From Rosellinia necatrix (taxonomy: Eukaryota > Ascomycota > Sordariomycetes > Xylariales > Xylariaceae): a DNA stretch of 64,000 nt. The notes beneath the pieces are model-generated. The model did not search any database. It was not told the DNA's origin and saw only the letters and a list, made by a program, of their open reading frames with translations. Every line of letters starts with the position of its first letter. The first letter of the stretch is position 1. Both the position numbers and the translations under genes were made by a program. Below, one piece after another: positions 23,901-35,293 of the stretch. Location: contig JAGYVD010000001.1 of assembly GCA_021209875.1 (NCBI GenBank), positions 4,278,001 to 4,342,000 of the forward strand. The letters are read 5' to 3'.

Positions 23901-26060
23901 CTAGACTATTATTAGCAACATCAACGCATCTTTCTACTATACGGGTTGGTATACGAATTAATGGATTGCCTTTGAGATCCAAAGGCATAAAATAGACCCT
24001 TCTCCCTCTTAGTACTTGATACCCCAGCGGTTAGTATGAGAAGGAAGCTCCACATAAGATCATCCTCCTCCCAAGTAGTACGATGGTTTTCGGTCAAAAC
24101 ACTGGCGAGCGTGCTGTCGACATGTTGCAGCCCAAGCGGCTTTGGCCTCCAATGCCACCCTCTCCAGGGGTGTGGCGTGTTCCACCATGGCCGGGCCGCC
24201 GTGCTTGATATTCCGTACTGATCTCGTGGGATAAGCCTTAGGTATTCAGCCCTTGAGTACTGTCCCCGTCGATACCGTAGTATTGTAGACGGACAGGAGG
24301 TTGCTCCGCTAGGCTCTTCCTGCACTTGTGTGCCGTCGACAGGGGTTAAGCCACTGAATGGCCAGATAGAGGTGTCTGTCATGAACCAGCTTGTCAGACC
24401 CCTGATGAATGATGGGCCATTGATACTTCCAGAGATAGTGTAGCGGTGAGAGAAGGTAACAATGACCTGGCGGTCCGCTAATCGCAAAACGGTATTCACC
24501 GCGAAACCTAAAGCCTATTCTCCTTCGGTTGTTTGCACGCCCTTTTCGATTTATTGCCCAGCCCAACTATGTAGCCTTGCAATATGTAATGGCAATGCTA
24601 TTACGAAGTCGATTATGTCCGCCTTGCCTTCGATGTGCCAGAGCCGATGACACCCAGTAGCAGTTGTATTATCATCTCCTCCCTTGTCGTCATCGTGGCC
24701 CACAAGGATGGCTAGGGAGAGGTTTGTTCGTAGACTAGTCGGTAGCAAAATGGAGAAATGATTGAATACCACAGCTCCATCGCGTTAGGCCAGCCATTTT
24801 GTCCACGTCCGTTTTTTGTCATTCCCTAATTCAGTCGTGGACGTCAAGCGCTGTAGCAGGGAGTGACACGTTCATGGGTAGCAGAGAGGCGTTCTATGAG
24901 AACATGGAAGGCCCCATCTCGCCGGCACCAAATCTCTGGGCAGCGCATTGTCCCGTGCAACGTACAAAAGGCGTTGCTACCCGGCTGAACCATTGGCTTG
25001 GATTCCGGAGCGCTGTTGTTGTGCGCCACTCGGGACATTGGGTGGAAGTCACCTCACAGTGTCGATCACGGCAAACCTATGTCTCTGGCATTCGAACTAT
25101 CCTACTTCCCTGCAAACCCTCATCTGCTAACAAAACCCTCCAATCATCAAACTTCCTTCGCTCTTGGGCTGCCTGGCCACCGGTACGTGTTAGCCGGCTG
25201 AACCGCGACCTGCAGCCGAGAGGAAGAAGTGGATAACAGGGGATGCTGTAGCTATGTGTGTGAGGATGTGAAAGTCAGGGAAGAGCAGCAGACCAGGTTA
25301 GTTCTATTAGGTAGTATGAACGTTACTATGGCCTTTACGGGTGGCCCCTTGGTCCTATCAGGCCACGCAACAAGCCCGTTACTACCCAACAGTGCCAGTG
25401 CCGTGCCCGTAGGTTTGACTGCCGCCAGCAGGGTGTATACTCAATGCGGACAGCCTGCAATGAGACGTGGTGCCTCTCATGGTAGACGTTTTCCCCTCTT
25501 TAACCAATGAAACTAAGTAAATGGATGCGATGGCATATCCGAGTACGTTAATTGCGGCTTCTTTCGTACGCTACGGATTAACCCGCAGCGTCGACGATAA
25601 ATGGGGCCATATTATAGAGGCGCTCGAAGTTAAGATGCAGTACCCGATCGGCAACGGTACTAATAGTATCGTGGGGTCTAAGGCACTGCGTGTGGGCGAC
25701 CATCATGCAGCGGTTCTGTCGACCAGGTCATGTAATATCCATTAGCTCCACATAAGTCGAGGCGGTCGTGCCCTGATTCCGCAACTTGCAGATATAAGTT
25801 GTGGTTTGGGGAGCAGGATAACGGGAAGTAATTTCGGAACCCATCCTGGCGGTTCACGGGCTGAGATAATTAAGATCCAGGTCGGTAAGCCTATTAGACG
25901 ATTGCGGTGAGCTCACACACGCGTTTCTGTGTGCGACAGTAACAACCTCCACCGCACCTAACAAGCAATAGGTGAAAAAAATTATTTCGACATCCGACAA
26001 AAACAAAAAAGATCGCACATTCGCACGGAACCGTCGCTTTGGAGGAGGATACTCTCGGAA
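20941..26060. other. Gene-poor island upstream of the methyltransferase; no defensible gene model
   Basis: 5.1 kb of balanced base composition that nearly lacks the CCTA/TAGG microsatellites found in the other spacers. Only open frames of up to 192 codons exist and many overlap on both strands. The longest (minus, 24499-23921) has no motif I recognise. Because the neighbouring methyltransferase is split into exons as short as 8 and 39 nt, short-exon genes could be hidden here, but I could not assemble one with consistent splice sites and a recognisable family. An alternative is old, decayed coding DNA. Confidence 0.4.
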
Positions 26061-27839
26061 ATGGCCGAGTAGCTATTACCACCCCGAACGATTGTCGACT
26101 TGCTAACACGCCTTTAGCCAGGCAGACACCGTGGCACTCAGCGATGAGGTTTTAGAAACCTTTTTGCTTCATAACCGAAATTTTCAAAGATATGCTATCG
26201 ATAATAACGCGCATTTCGTGCCTGTTGATGAGGTGTGTTGTGCACTTCTTGTCCTGGAGAGAGAAGCGGGTGAGGAACAGTGCTAATGCCCAGCCTACCC
26301 TGCCCAGGACGAAAGCATTCGATTACGCTACCAACACAGCGTCTTGACTATGATGTTCGACAACAGATCCATCTTCCCGCCGATTCATGTTCTGACAGAA
26401 GTACTCGATTGCGGATTTGGAACAGGCGAGGTAAAAAGCCTCCTGTGTTTATGCCCCTCTTTCGATTTTCTCCGAACAATGGCCTTTCGTACGCAGAAGT
26501 CCTGCAGCGCTGTGTTCCAACGACTGCCTCACCGGAGCAGCAGCAGCACCCTGCTCTGTGTATAAAGTTAGATATTGACTTATATAACAGTGGGCGATCC
26601 AGGTGGCTTTGGAGCACCCCGAATCCAACGTACGTGAAACCCCCCTCCTAGATAAGTGCCGCAGTCGTGATTTCGGAAGAACACTATCTTCGGTGCGGAG
26701 TAGCTCTTGTTTTCGTCGACGACCTCTTCAGTCGACTCGAGGCGTTGTTTCTTGTTGCGAACGAGAATGTTTTGCGGGCAACGGATAGCTGCTACTAGCA
26801 CACAAAACTCCCTGGGCGAGTCTATAGAACTCTAGAGAGCGTAGCATCAAAAAGGGCGATCTAATACGCTTAACGATTCCGATCCGCTGATTAGGGATTC
26901 TAGGTTCGAGGTATCGACATAACACCACACTACCATAACCCCGACGAAAGTCTAGACAACCTGTACCTCCATATCGACGACCTCAATATGCCGTAAGCCT
27001 TGTTTACGCCCGCGTATGAAAGAGTCTGACATAAATGTCAGGTTCCAGTTTTCCGTGAACCAATTCGACCTCGTCAATAGTAGATTGGTAGCCGGCGGCA
27101 TTAATAGTGGACGATGGACTCAGTATATTCGTGACATATTCCGGTGTCTTCGACCTGGTGGTTGGGTTCAAATGGCGGAAATTGATTTCAATGCGCAATC
27201 AGACAACGGTTCTCTGACAGATAGTAAGCCCGTCTTGGCCACACTCTGCCATGTTGATACTGGCTTATATTGGTTTTGTAGATTCCGCCCTCCGCCACTG
27301 GTCGCAGACATATCTACATGCAATGAGCCAATGCAAGAACCCGAGGGCGCCACGGGCGCTCGGACAGTGGCTCAGGGACGCAGGATTCACAGAGGTAGAC
27401 GAGCGGATGATCCCACTACCGATGTGTGCCTGGGGAGATAGTAAGCGGCCCAGTCATCAAATAAGGCGCAGTGTTGATGAGGGTGGCCATTACAGATCAA
27501 AGGGATTATAATATCGGTACCGCAAACGAGGAAAACGTCCGAATGTTGCTATCCTCCTTAGCGTTATACCCCTTCACCCACTATCTTAAGTAAGTTGCAA
27601 AAGTTATGCTCGATAGAACTAGGGACATTGTTAACAGCTATCCCAGCATGCCAATTGAAGAGTTTCACGTTTTGGTGGCGCGGGCGAGAGCAGAGGCTTC
27701 CAACCCAGCACTGAAGGTATAATCCCCACATTCCTCACTCAATACTTCATCCTGTCGATGACCGTATCAGACTCACAAGCCACGACGTTCGATTTAGCCA
27801 TACTTTCCGTTGTCAGTACTACCCCTCCTTAGAGTATGA
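26061..27839 (+). CDS. LaeA-like SAM-dependent methyltransferase, 10 exons
   Basis: Class I methyltransferase of the fungal LaeA-like group, often linked to secondary-metabolite clusters as tailoring enzyme or regulator; substrate unknown. Exons: 26061-26068, 26118-26232, 26308-26430, 26591-26629, 26904-26992, 27042-27223, 27282-27440, 27496-27589, 27638-27716, 27798-27839 (309 aa, all junctions in frame). Family marks: RYQHSVLTMMFDNR, SAM motif I VLDCGFGTGEWAI (completed across intron 3), acidic GIDITP after motif I, FDLVNSRLVAGGINSGRW, LRPGGWVQMAEI, AGFTEVDERMIPLPMCAW, and near the C-terminus MPIEEFHVLVARARAEASNP then PYFPL. Most introns show good donors (GTAAGC, GTAAGT, GTACGT) and CTAAC or CTGAT-like branch sites; introns 3 (160 nt) and 4 (274 nt) are unusually long. 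The first exon codes only Met-Ala and part of Asp. The last junction is the least certain: another acceptor would give a different last 13-16 residues. No inactivating change seen. Confidence 0.8.
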
Positions 27840-28326
27840 AATATGCCAGTGGTGGGAATGTTTCTGACCACTTGTATGAAGGTATGTTTGCGTTGGTAGA
27901 AAGCCCCGTCGCTAGCACCGTTTGCGAAGTACAATTCGGGATGCCGATAGGCTATCTTAGGCGGATGATTAGGCTCTATCATCGCCTTTTTGTCGCTCGA
28001 ACGAGGAAACGCATAGGCCCGGATCCTAGGCACGGAAGGGGCAGGTTTGGGGCTGATGTATGCTTCCCCGAACCAGCCGCCGCATACGCGTTAAGTCGTA
28101 GAAACCCAACGTCTCGAGCCATGCACGCGGTCGGTAACAGTTCCCGAGTTCCGGAACACTGTTGAGAGTGACGGCCAGAGCGCGTTGGAAGAATTTTTTT
28201 GTCATAAGAAGGCAAGTGACTTTCGGGAAATTTATTCACAGGATCCGGTCAGAGAACAGGGGAAATGAAGTTGGCTTAAGGTTTCTGCCAGACTTTAATT
28301 AACGATCCCGAGGATAGGGTAACGAA
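27840..28326. other. Spacer downstream of the methyltransferase
   Basis: About 490 bp. Overlapping short ORFs on both strands, none with a recognisable motif. Probably the 3' ends of the methyltransferase and, if real, of the minus-strand gene fragment beyond. Confidence 0.35.
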
Positions 28327-28605
28327 TCAAAAGCATTGATCGTTGTTGAACTCCTCTCGCAATGTGACCATTCCCAGGATATGTGCCGGCTGACCGCCTG
28401 GGCCGTCACCATCCATGGTTGTCAGACCGAGTGGGCGCCCATACATGAACTTGACGGTAACCGAAAGGGTTAGGGTGCACAGTTGCGCAAGGCCAGCTAT
28501 CTGTCGGTCTGGCCTAGACTCTTCACTTACCTTGGGGGGATCACCATCGTGGAATCCACGACGATTAGGGTGTCCACTTGCTTCTACGTGGCTGCCAATA
28601 ACTTG
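28327..28605 (-). CDS. Possible 3' end of an unrecognised minus-strand gene (two exons)
   Basis: Reading the minus strand, an open stretch ending at 28531 (GFHDGDPPK) is followed by a strong donor GTAAGT, an 81-nt intron with a CCCTAACCC branch-like site, an AAG acceptor, and a final exon from 28449 (FMYGRPLGLTTMDGDGPGG and onward) to a TGA at 28327-28329. Joined in phase 0 the sequence has balanced, protein-like composition, whereas the opposite strand has stops. I do not recognise the family and could not extend it upstream with confidence: the frame meets a stop near 28618, so another intron would be needed. It may be the end of a short-exon gene, a relic or chance. Confidence 0.25.
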   Translation of the reverse strand, partial: QVIGSHVEASGHPNRRGFHDGDPPKVSEESRPDRQIAGLAQLCTLTLSVTVKFMYGRPLGLTTMDGDGPGGQPAHILGMVTLREEFNNDQCF

Positions 28606-30260
28606 CTCGCAGGGTTCTCATGCTCGAGTGATGTGGTAGTGGTTTACTGCGGGTTCTTCGGCCAGTGGAATGGTGCTGGTGCCCTGACTGGACTTGGCCG
28701 CCCCCTTTGCTGCTACTCCATAGGACCAATCAGGCGACGGGCAAGAGGACCAAGGAGGCGTAGGCCTCTCTCGTCACTCGCCCTTCCTGTCTCGAGGGTG
28801 GCCGTGTAACCCAAGATAGCCGCCGAGGTAACCCTGACGAAATTAAACGTCGATGATTACTATCCAGAGCAGCATACCCGTGGACCGTAGCAGCTAAGAT
28901 GGGAAGGCTTGTCCAGGACCATGCTATGTGGGCCAAGCAGCTCCCGCGGAAGTGCATTTTACATCCCGACCCTTGTTGCCCTGGTATTACGTCGCTGGCT
29001 CTCTTCGTCAGGTGACTTTTTTAATTGCCACTCGTCCTCCCGCTGCTAGCTCGCAGCGTAACAGCCGTCGGGACGACGCCACGACCAGTGACCCGGCATG
29101 TACTGGAAGGCTGGGGGATGCGGCTCGACGCGATATGATGCCAACCACGACGGAGGGCCTCTCGGGCCGGCTCGATTCGGTTCGGGAATATGCAGCCCCG
29201 AGGGCCAATACCTATGGGGATACATCACCATGAAACTGGTCGCTGGGTTTAATTTCGACGTCGAGCCCCATCCCGGGCAAGATGAACGGCCTGTGGATTG
29301 GTGATGCCTAAACAAGCCTTGTGCCAAGACGATGACATTCAGCCCTTGGGTCATGGTGCCCGCCTGTGGGCGAATCAGGGCCGGCGCAAAGGGCTCAAAC
29401 GGGCAAATGCAGAGAAAGAGCAGCCACTACATCAGTGACACTTTGATGGTTGCTCTTTACCTATGTGCTTGGTATATGGACAGGTCACGTCTGTGTGACA
29501 TTCCTACATATATACTTGGGTATATAGCAGATTGGCAAGAACTTGCCCACCTCCCCCTCCCCTCCCCTCCCCTCCCCTCCTTCCTTCGCTGCCTATGCAT
29601 CAGTAATGCACTTGGGTAATGAGTTATCTCTACTAGGTAGGTACCTACCCAAGGACACCTACCTACCTACCTAAGGTAAGTAAGTACCCAAGCGTACTTG
29701 TATGTTGTCTATCTCACCTGCCTCGTAGGAACTTTGTGAATGAAACTTAAATGCTTACATATCTACTTACACTAAGTAAAGTAAGCGTAGTTTTGGTTAG
29801 ATTCAGCCACTTTTACTTCATATTGGGAAGGAAAAAAATTAAAATATTTGAACACATGAAACCTAGTTGATCTTCCCATGGAACAGGGACGCCTGCTTAT
29901 CCCTTTTGGGACATAGCCCCTGTCACTGCCAGCCGGGAACTAAAAGGCGGTCCCAACGGTGCGTACGGTTTTGCCGCTTCCCATTGGCCAATGCAGCAGA
30001 GAGACCACCAGGGTTCTGTCTTAATCTTTCACGCTTCAAATCCGAAGCTCCAAAATTTCAACCATCACCAAAACCATCACCGATCGCCGTCAGACGGTCT
30101 CCAGGTTAGGCCGCCCTAATAAACCCAACATCCACCCCCGCCCAAGCGTTTTGTGCCCAACGAACCAACTACCAGTCGGCAATCTCTGACCTCCCCCCAG
30201 CCTTACTGTACCGTACTCTCCTCCAGGTCCACCGCCCACCCCCCTCCTCCCGCCGCCATA
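28606..30260. other. Spacer: end of the atypical island, then repeat-rich promoter region of AIM41
   Basis: 28606-29300 keeps the balanced composition of the island and has short overlapping ORFs on both strands. From about 29540 the local style changes back to CCCCT and CCTA/TAGG repeats typical of this genome's spacers. 29820-30260 is AT-rich then CT/CA-rich and probably contains the AIM41 promoter and leader. No supported gene. Confidence 0.45.
29550..29582. repeat. (CCCCT)n pentanucleotide repeat
   Basis: Tandem CTCCC/CCCCT units, about six copies, marking the downstream edge of the repeat-poor island. Confidence 0.85.
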
Positions 30261-30842
30261 ATGTCCCTCCGACCCGGCATACGGAACGCGACGAACCTGC
30301 TGCGTCCTCGAGTCAGCAGGCCATCCTCCTGCACGCGCATCTTTGCTATCGGGCGCAGCTACAGCGATGCGGCGACACCGCCTCTGCTGCTGAAACTCAA
30401 GGCGGATTTGAAGACGGCGATGCGTGAGAAGGACGCGGCACGATTGACCGTGCTGCGCAGCGTTATAGCGTCGACGCTCAATGCATCGAAGACGCCGTCG
30501 CCGATCACAACGGATGTCGCGCTGGTAGCCCTGCTCCGCAAGCAGGCGCGAGGGTGTACCGAGGCCCGGGACGAGTTCGCAGGCGCCGGCCGCGATGACC
30601 TGGCCGCCAAGGAAGAGGCGCAGATTGCCGTGCTGAATCAGTACATGGCTGGCAGCGGTGTCGAGGAGCTAAGCGAGGGCCAGCTCCAGGCCATCGTGAA
30701 GGATGCCATCGCCGGCCTGGGCGACAAGCCGAAGTCGGGCGACGTCATGAGGGCACTTCTAGCGCCTGAGGGGCCGCTGAAGGGCAAGGCTTTCGAGAAG
30801 GCAGAGCTTGCGCGCGTCGTGAAGGAGGCGATAGGTGCATAG
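30261..30842 (+). CDS. aim41: AIM41-like mitochondrial protein with GatB/YqeY domain
   Basis: Single-exon gene, 193 aa. The first 40 residues are Arg/Ser-rich without acidic residues (MSLRPGIRNATNLLRPRVSR), a typical mitochondrial presequence. Residues about 46-193 match the YqeY/GatB C-terminal-like domain: LKADLKTAMREKDAARLTVL, the helical Lys/Glu-rich middle (QARGCTEARDEFAGAGR), VLNQYMAGSGVEELSEGQL and the end LKGKAFEKAELARVVKEAIG. Known for the yeast protein only as altered inheritance of mitochondria; the domain is related to the tRNA-binding tail of amidotransferase subunit B. The ATG at 30261 (GCCATAATGTCC) gives the presequence; an upstream in-frame ATG at 30153 is less likely. Length is normal. 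Confidence 0.88.
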   Translation: MSLRPGIRNATNLLRPRVSRPSSCTRIFAIGRSYSDAATPPLLLKLKADLKTAMREKDAARLTVLRSVIASTLNASKTPSPITTDVALVALLRKQARGCTEARDEFAGAGRDDLAAKEEAQIAVLNQYMAGSGVEELSEGQLQAIVKDAIAGLGDKPKSGDVMRALLAPEGPLKGKAFEKAELARVVKEAIGA

Positions 30843-31707
30843 GGAAGATGATAACGGGAAGGGGAGGATGACTCCTACGAAGATCCCTGGCTAGGGCTTA
30901 CCCATCATGACGACCCTGGAAAACTGGATGGGATTGACCGAGGACAAAATGAGCCACGAAACAGGAAAAGATGCAGACACTGCCTTGTCGCTGGTCGATA
31001 CCAGGACGAAACCCCGAGAAGAAGACTTGTATAACAACTGTAAAACCGATTGTGGTTGTATCTTCATATATAGAGAAACGAACCACTAACTAACGAACAG
31101 CATGATACGATATGAGACAGGCGTTGCGTGCCAAGAGCATTCAGGAGGCTAAAAAGTAGATACTGTGTATATGTGTTTTGATAGAATGATCTTCGCTCCA
31201 CCGGATTATACTTCCCCGCGTATTCCTCGGGTTCAATGTGGCTTCGACATTGACATACTCAAACACGCAAACCTTTATATACTATATACATCCATATCTA
31301 TACAACTATGCCACACACACAACATGTTTTGATTGAATAACCCCCAACCTACTGAGTCGCGCTTGTCTTCTCCGCATCTGTCCCGCATATTACTCTTGGC
31401 GAGACTAACAAAACTTGCCAACTTTCATACTAGGTAAGGGAACGAGGAGCATTATCAAGGGCTTGACGAAATGCTATTTACTTAGTATTATAACACCTCC
31501 AATTCCATGACCAGGTGTCTCATGAATGCCCATTTATTCATTAAGTGTCGATATAATCTATCATCCTAAGCTAGCGCAGCGTCATTTTCTAGGTTCGGAG
31601 CACTTGCATCAGCCTCATAAAATTCACATGGATATCATACATATACCGTCCCAACGATTCACTCGCTACCAAATCTCGCGCACCAAGACTCAGGCCTGTT
31701 CTCAGTT
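30843..31707. other. Intergenic region between convergent genes
   Basis: 865 bp between the AIM41 and GCP2 stop codons. It is AT-rich with TATATA/CATATA runs (31265-31300) and no gene or notable repeat. Confidence 0.5.
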
Positions 31708-34576
31708 TCAAGCGGCAATATCTTCTTCAGTTCGTAGCCCAGCGTACTCGGTACCCTGGTTCGCCGTGGCTAATCTAGCGCATAAGCTCAATAGCACCAC
31801 GGTTTCCGTCGCTGCGTAATGATTCAGGGCATCCAGAAGGATTTGCAAGTGCCGACTGAAGTTGGTCTCCCACTTCTTGATAATCTCGAACAGATTGCCA
31901 ATGCGGCCCTCATCGTCCTGAAGCATGCTATTCGATGCACCGTCGCTAAACGATTTCTGGGCCTTTGCGGTTTGAAACCGCGCCCATTGTTTTTTGGACA
32001 TATTCGGCGGCTTGACCGGGCCAATAAGGTCCGGATCAGCCTTCTCTAGTTCCCGGGATAACCAATTGGTGTAGGCAGCAAATACAGTGCAAGTCTGCAT
32101 TAGTTTTGAGTGGATCTAATGACAGTTAGCATAAATAAAAAATTGAGCGGCGGCTCAGGAGTCATACTCGTATCAACTTGCCGTTCGTTAGCATGCAGCC
32201 TTTGAGGCAAGTATCTAGAAAATCCACATGGTCTTGCATGAGTTCATCAACCGTTCGGTCTGGCTTTCCAGAGCCATCTGAGCTGCCGTCTTTGGCTTTC
32301 AGCCTTGACATTAGAGATTGCCAATTTGGCTCGATGACTTCCAGGGTACAGAAGTACAGCAACTGCTGCACGAACACAACCATTCGTGCCCTGAGCGTCC
32401 ACACCCTCCTCTTCCAAACCTCAAGTTTCCTGGCCGAAGACTTGTGACTCCACGCAATGCCAGTGTTGTGCATTTGCCAAGTTGTAGACAACTGGGACTC
32501 AAGATATTTTAATGATAATAAGTAGCGAAAAAGAGCTTGGTATCGCCAGACAGTCTTCCGACTTATGACAAGAGACACGGGAAATGGCACCTGGTAGTCT
32601 AGTTGTAGAGAAGTAAAGCCGACCGCGTTTTTATCGTTCTCGACGGGCTGATTGCTGAGAGGCTGTAACGACTCTCCTTGCTCAATCCCAGTAATATTTA
32701 CGACTCTCTGCAACATCTTTATGAGGCTGACTTCGTTCATTTCGACGTGGACATTCTCCTTGAACGGGTCTAGGGAAACTATACTTCCCGGTTGATGAAG
32801 CACAAGGTCGAGGAGTGACTGCAACTTGACAGTATTGACTGATTTGAGGGGCTTGCGTAATTCTGAAGCACTTAGCTCCATAAAGTAGGTGAAATAGTCG
32901 GAGGGATCAAGGAAGAAGTAGTGTTTTAACGACCGTAGCCTTGCTGGAAGCGCGTGTGTTGTTAGTAGTAGTTTCATAAGCGACTCATTCGCGTACGCAT
33001 AAGCGCTGTTGACGTTGTCGAGAAACCGAGGATCGTCAAATGAAGTAGGTACGTCTCGAGTCACCTTGCTGATATCTACTCCGCCGCACTCTCGCACGAC
33101 GTTGAGATATTTGCCAGCGAGCAAGACCTTGTCCTTGACATCCTGGAGTTGGGGGGGGATATTTTGTTTTTGTATCATGTATCTCCTTTCCCAATAATCG
33201 TCGGTGTAGTCCTGTTCTAGCATGTCCCGCCGTATGCTTTTCTGCTCTTTGATTAAAAACTCGGAATGTGGATCTTTGATCTCGCCGTGATGAAGCCATT
33301 CGTTGAGCATAGCCATATAGGGTCGGCTTGCATCACGTAAGAGAGAAGTAAGCAATGATCTGGCAGCTGGATCTCCAGACATGGACTCCAGTCTTTTCGT
33401 TATCAGATCGATGACCACACCACCCTTGCAGATCTTCTTCCCAGTCATGTTTCCCGGTACAAGATCGCCACCTCGCTTTAAATTCTCTATGATGTTGTCA
33501 AAATCTTCGACATCTGAATCTTCCTCGCTCTCGACATCCAGGAGTGCATTTCTTTTGAGAAGATCCGAGGCCAAAGCATAAAGTTGAGACATCATCTGGC
33601 TAGTAGGAAGCGTGTGGACATGAAGAAGGTGCAAGGTAAATGTTTCATTTGTGAGAAATTGGGTCTCGAGCTGAGCGACCATGACTAGGTAATCATGCAG
33701 AAATTTCCGTATTGCGGCACAGAGGGCATGATTGACGATGCCGAATTCTTCACGACTTTGTACATTGACGAACATCTCGAGGGCGGAGTGATGAGTAGCC
33801 ATCTGAAGCATGGAGAAGGTGAGGTCTTGCAGGCTTGGATCAAGGCCATGCAAGACCTTAAAGGAGGGTCCCTGCAGTCGGTCTCTCTCGTCGTTGGGGT
33901 TATACCCGTATGAGTAGCGGATGTATTGCCCCTCGTACCCCATGAACACGAACAGCAAATCCTCTATCATGGCCGCCTCCTGGGCCTGCAGAGATAGCTC
34001 ATGGAGGGGCTGGGGCTGTTGGGAGGACGGAGCCTCCGAGGCCAAAGGTGGGATTGATATGCGAATCGAGAGGGGTGCCGTGGAATGCGGTATGAGGGTT
34101 GCTACGGGGTCCCAGACGGCTGGAGTGCGTATGGTTGGTCAGCTAGACCTCATACACAAGCGTGGTGTGGCCGCCTTACCTGGTGCTGGCTCGGATTTCG
34201 TCTCCTTGGCCCTAGTCTCGGGAGGCCGCGGCTTCGGAGCCTCCTTCGCTTTCCATCTCTCCTTTTCTGGCTGGGGCTGTTCTTTCGGGCGCCCGTCGGA
34301 GCTCCTAGTCCGACTGATGAGCCTTTCCCTTGTGGCCACCGTCAATCGCTCGGTCCTTCGCTCCTCAACTACCCGGCTGGCGGGCCGAGGGTTCCCCGAC
34401 GCTGATCGCTTATGAGCCGGGTTGGTGAATCCCGGTTGTGACGATCGACCGGTCCGCGAGTCGGTGGATGCGTGGCCGGCGCCGGCGCGTGGAGGTGCTG
34501 GTCTCTGGTTGCCATCACTGTCGGTGGTGGTGCTATTGGCGCGCCGATCTGCATAGTTGGCGTGCCTCGATGACAT
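31708..34576 (-). CDS. Gamma-tubulin complex component 2 (GCP2/Spc97/Alp4 family)
   Basis: Structural subunit of the gamma-tubulin small complex that nucleates microtubules at spindle pole bodies. Three exons on the minus strand: 34576-34180, 34119-32168, 32115-31708 (918 aa, frame kept). The junctions rebuild APAVWDPVATLIPHS and LIRIHSKLMQTCTVF. The N-terminal 150 residues are disordered, Arg/Pro/Ser-rich. The GRIP1 region begins EDLLFVFMGYEGQYIRYSYG; the GRIP2 region includes HYFFLDPSDYFTYFMELSA, YQVPFPVSLVISRKTVWRYQ and QSLMSRLKAKDG, with the conserved DFLDTCLKGCML and the final FARL-type helical segment. Introns are 60 and 52 nt. GCP2 rather than GCP3 is judged from the MGYEGQYIRY and PFPVSLVIS segments. 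Divergent from PUP2, sharing its 5' spacer. Confidence 0.88.
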
Positions 34577-35293
34577 GATGTTAGCAGAGGAGTGGTCGCG
34601 ACACCTGAATTACCGCGCTTCGGAGCGTCATGAGCAACCGCCTATATTATACGCTCGTAGTCGCAGCAGCAGTAAGTAGGCATTGGCTCCGGGTGCAGGT
34701 GCAGGTGTTGAGGTGAGCACCGATAAGACGATAACATGTCGCGTGCTGTTGTACTGTACCTTAACTGGGTGTCGCGACTACTCGTGGTGGGGTATAACTT
34801 ATGTAATGCACCCACTGATCCCCAAGGCATCAAGGCTCTCAGGCATGGATGCCAGGGAAGAGGGAGGGGCTACCTCCGGGATCCACTACCTGTTCTGAGA
34901 GACACCATAGGGTATGCCTAACTAATGGGAAGCTTGGACCATGGCTAGCCATTCAACTCCACCTGTTCAACTACCTACCTAACGAGAGTAGTGTAGGTAC
35001 CTACCTACCCACAGTGGCCCACTGTAGCTGGAAGACCTGTCTGGACAGTGCTAACCACCTGGGCAGTGATGCGGACGGAAGGTTGAGCTTCGTCAACGCC
35101 GTCGCAGCCTTGAGCTTCATCGGTCCGTTTCTACATCTCAATACCACAACCTGTTGAAACCCCCATCCATCTTCCTCCGTTTCTCATGAATGATCCCCTC
35201 TGCAGCCCACGGATTACTTGTAAAATCCAAATCTCTCTTAACACACAAATAAACCAGCCTCACCGCTGATACCCCCCCCCATTTACCGTCATC
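34577..35293. promoter_or_regulatory. Shared 5' region of GCP2 (minus) and proteasome alpha-5 (plus)
   Basis: 717 bp between two divergent starts, so it should hold both promoters. Visible: a CCTACCTA tract at about 34970-35010 and a pyrimidine-rich stretch before the PUP2 ATG ending in a C run (35269-35280). I do not see a yeast-type proteasome box (GGTGGCAAA). No small gene is supported. Confidence 0.5.

Noticed and set aside
23790..23920. Possible minus-strand tRNA: a GGTTCAATCC box and an upstream TAGTCTAGGTGGT segment
   Set aside because: The two boxes are about 90 nt apart, the sequences flanking GGTTCAATCC do not pair as a T-stem, and no acceptor stem or anticodon arm could be drawn.
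29098..29304. Plus-strand ORF with FGSGICSPEGQYLWGY, first taken for a cytochrome P450 haem loop
   Set aside because: The Cys spacing does not match the haem signature (two residues missing), and no ExxR or PERF motif could be found upstream.
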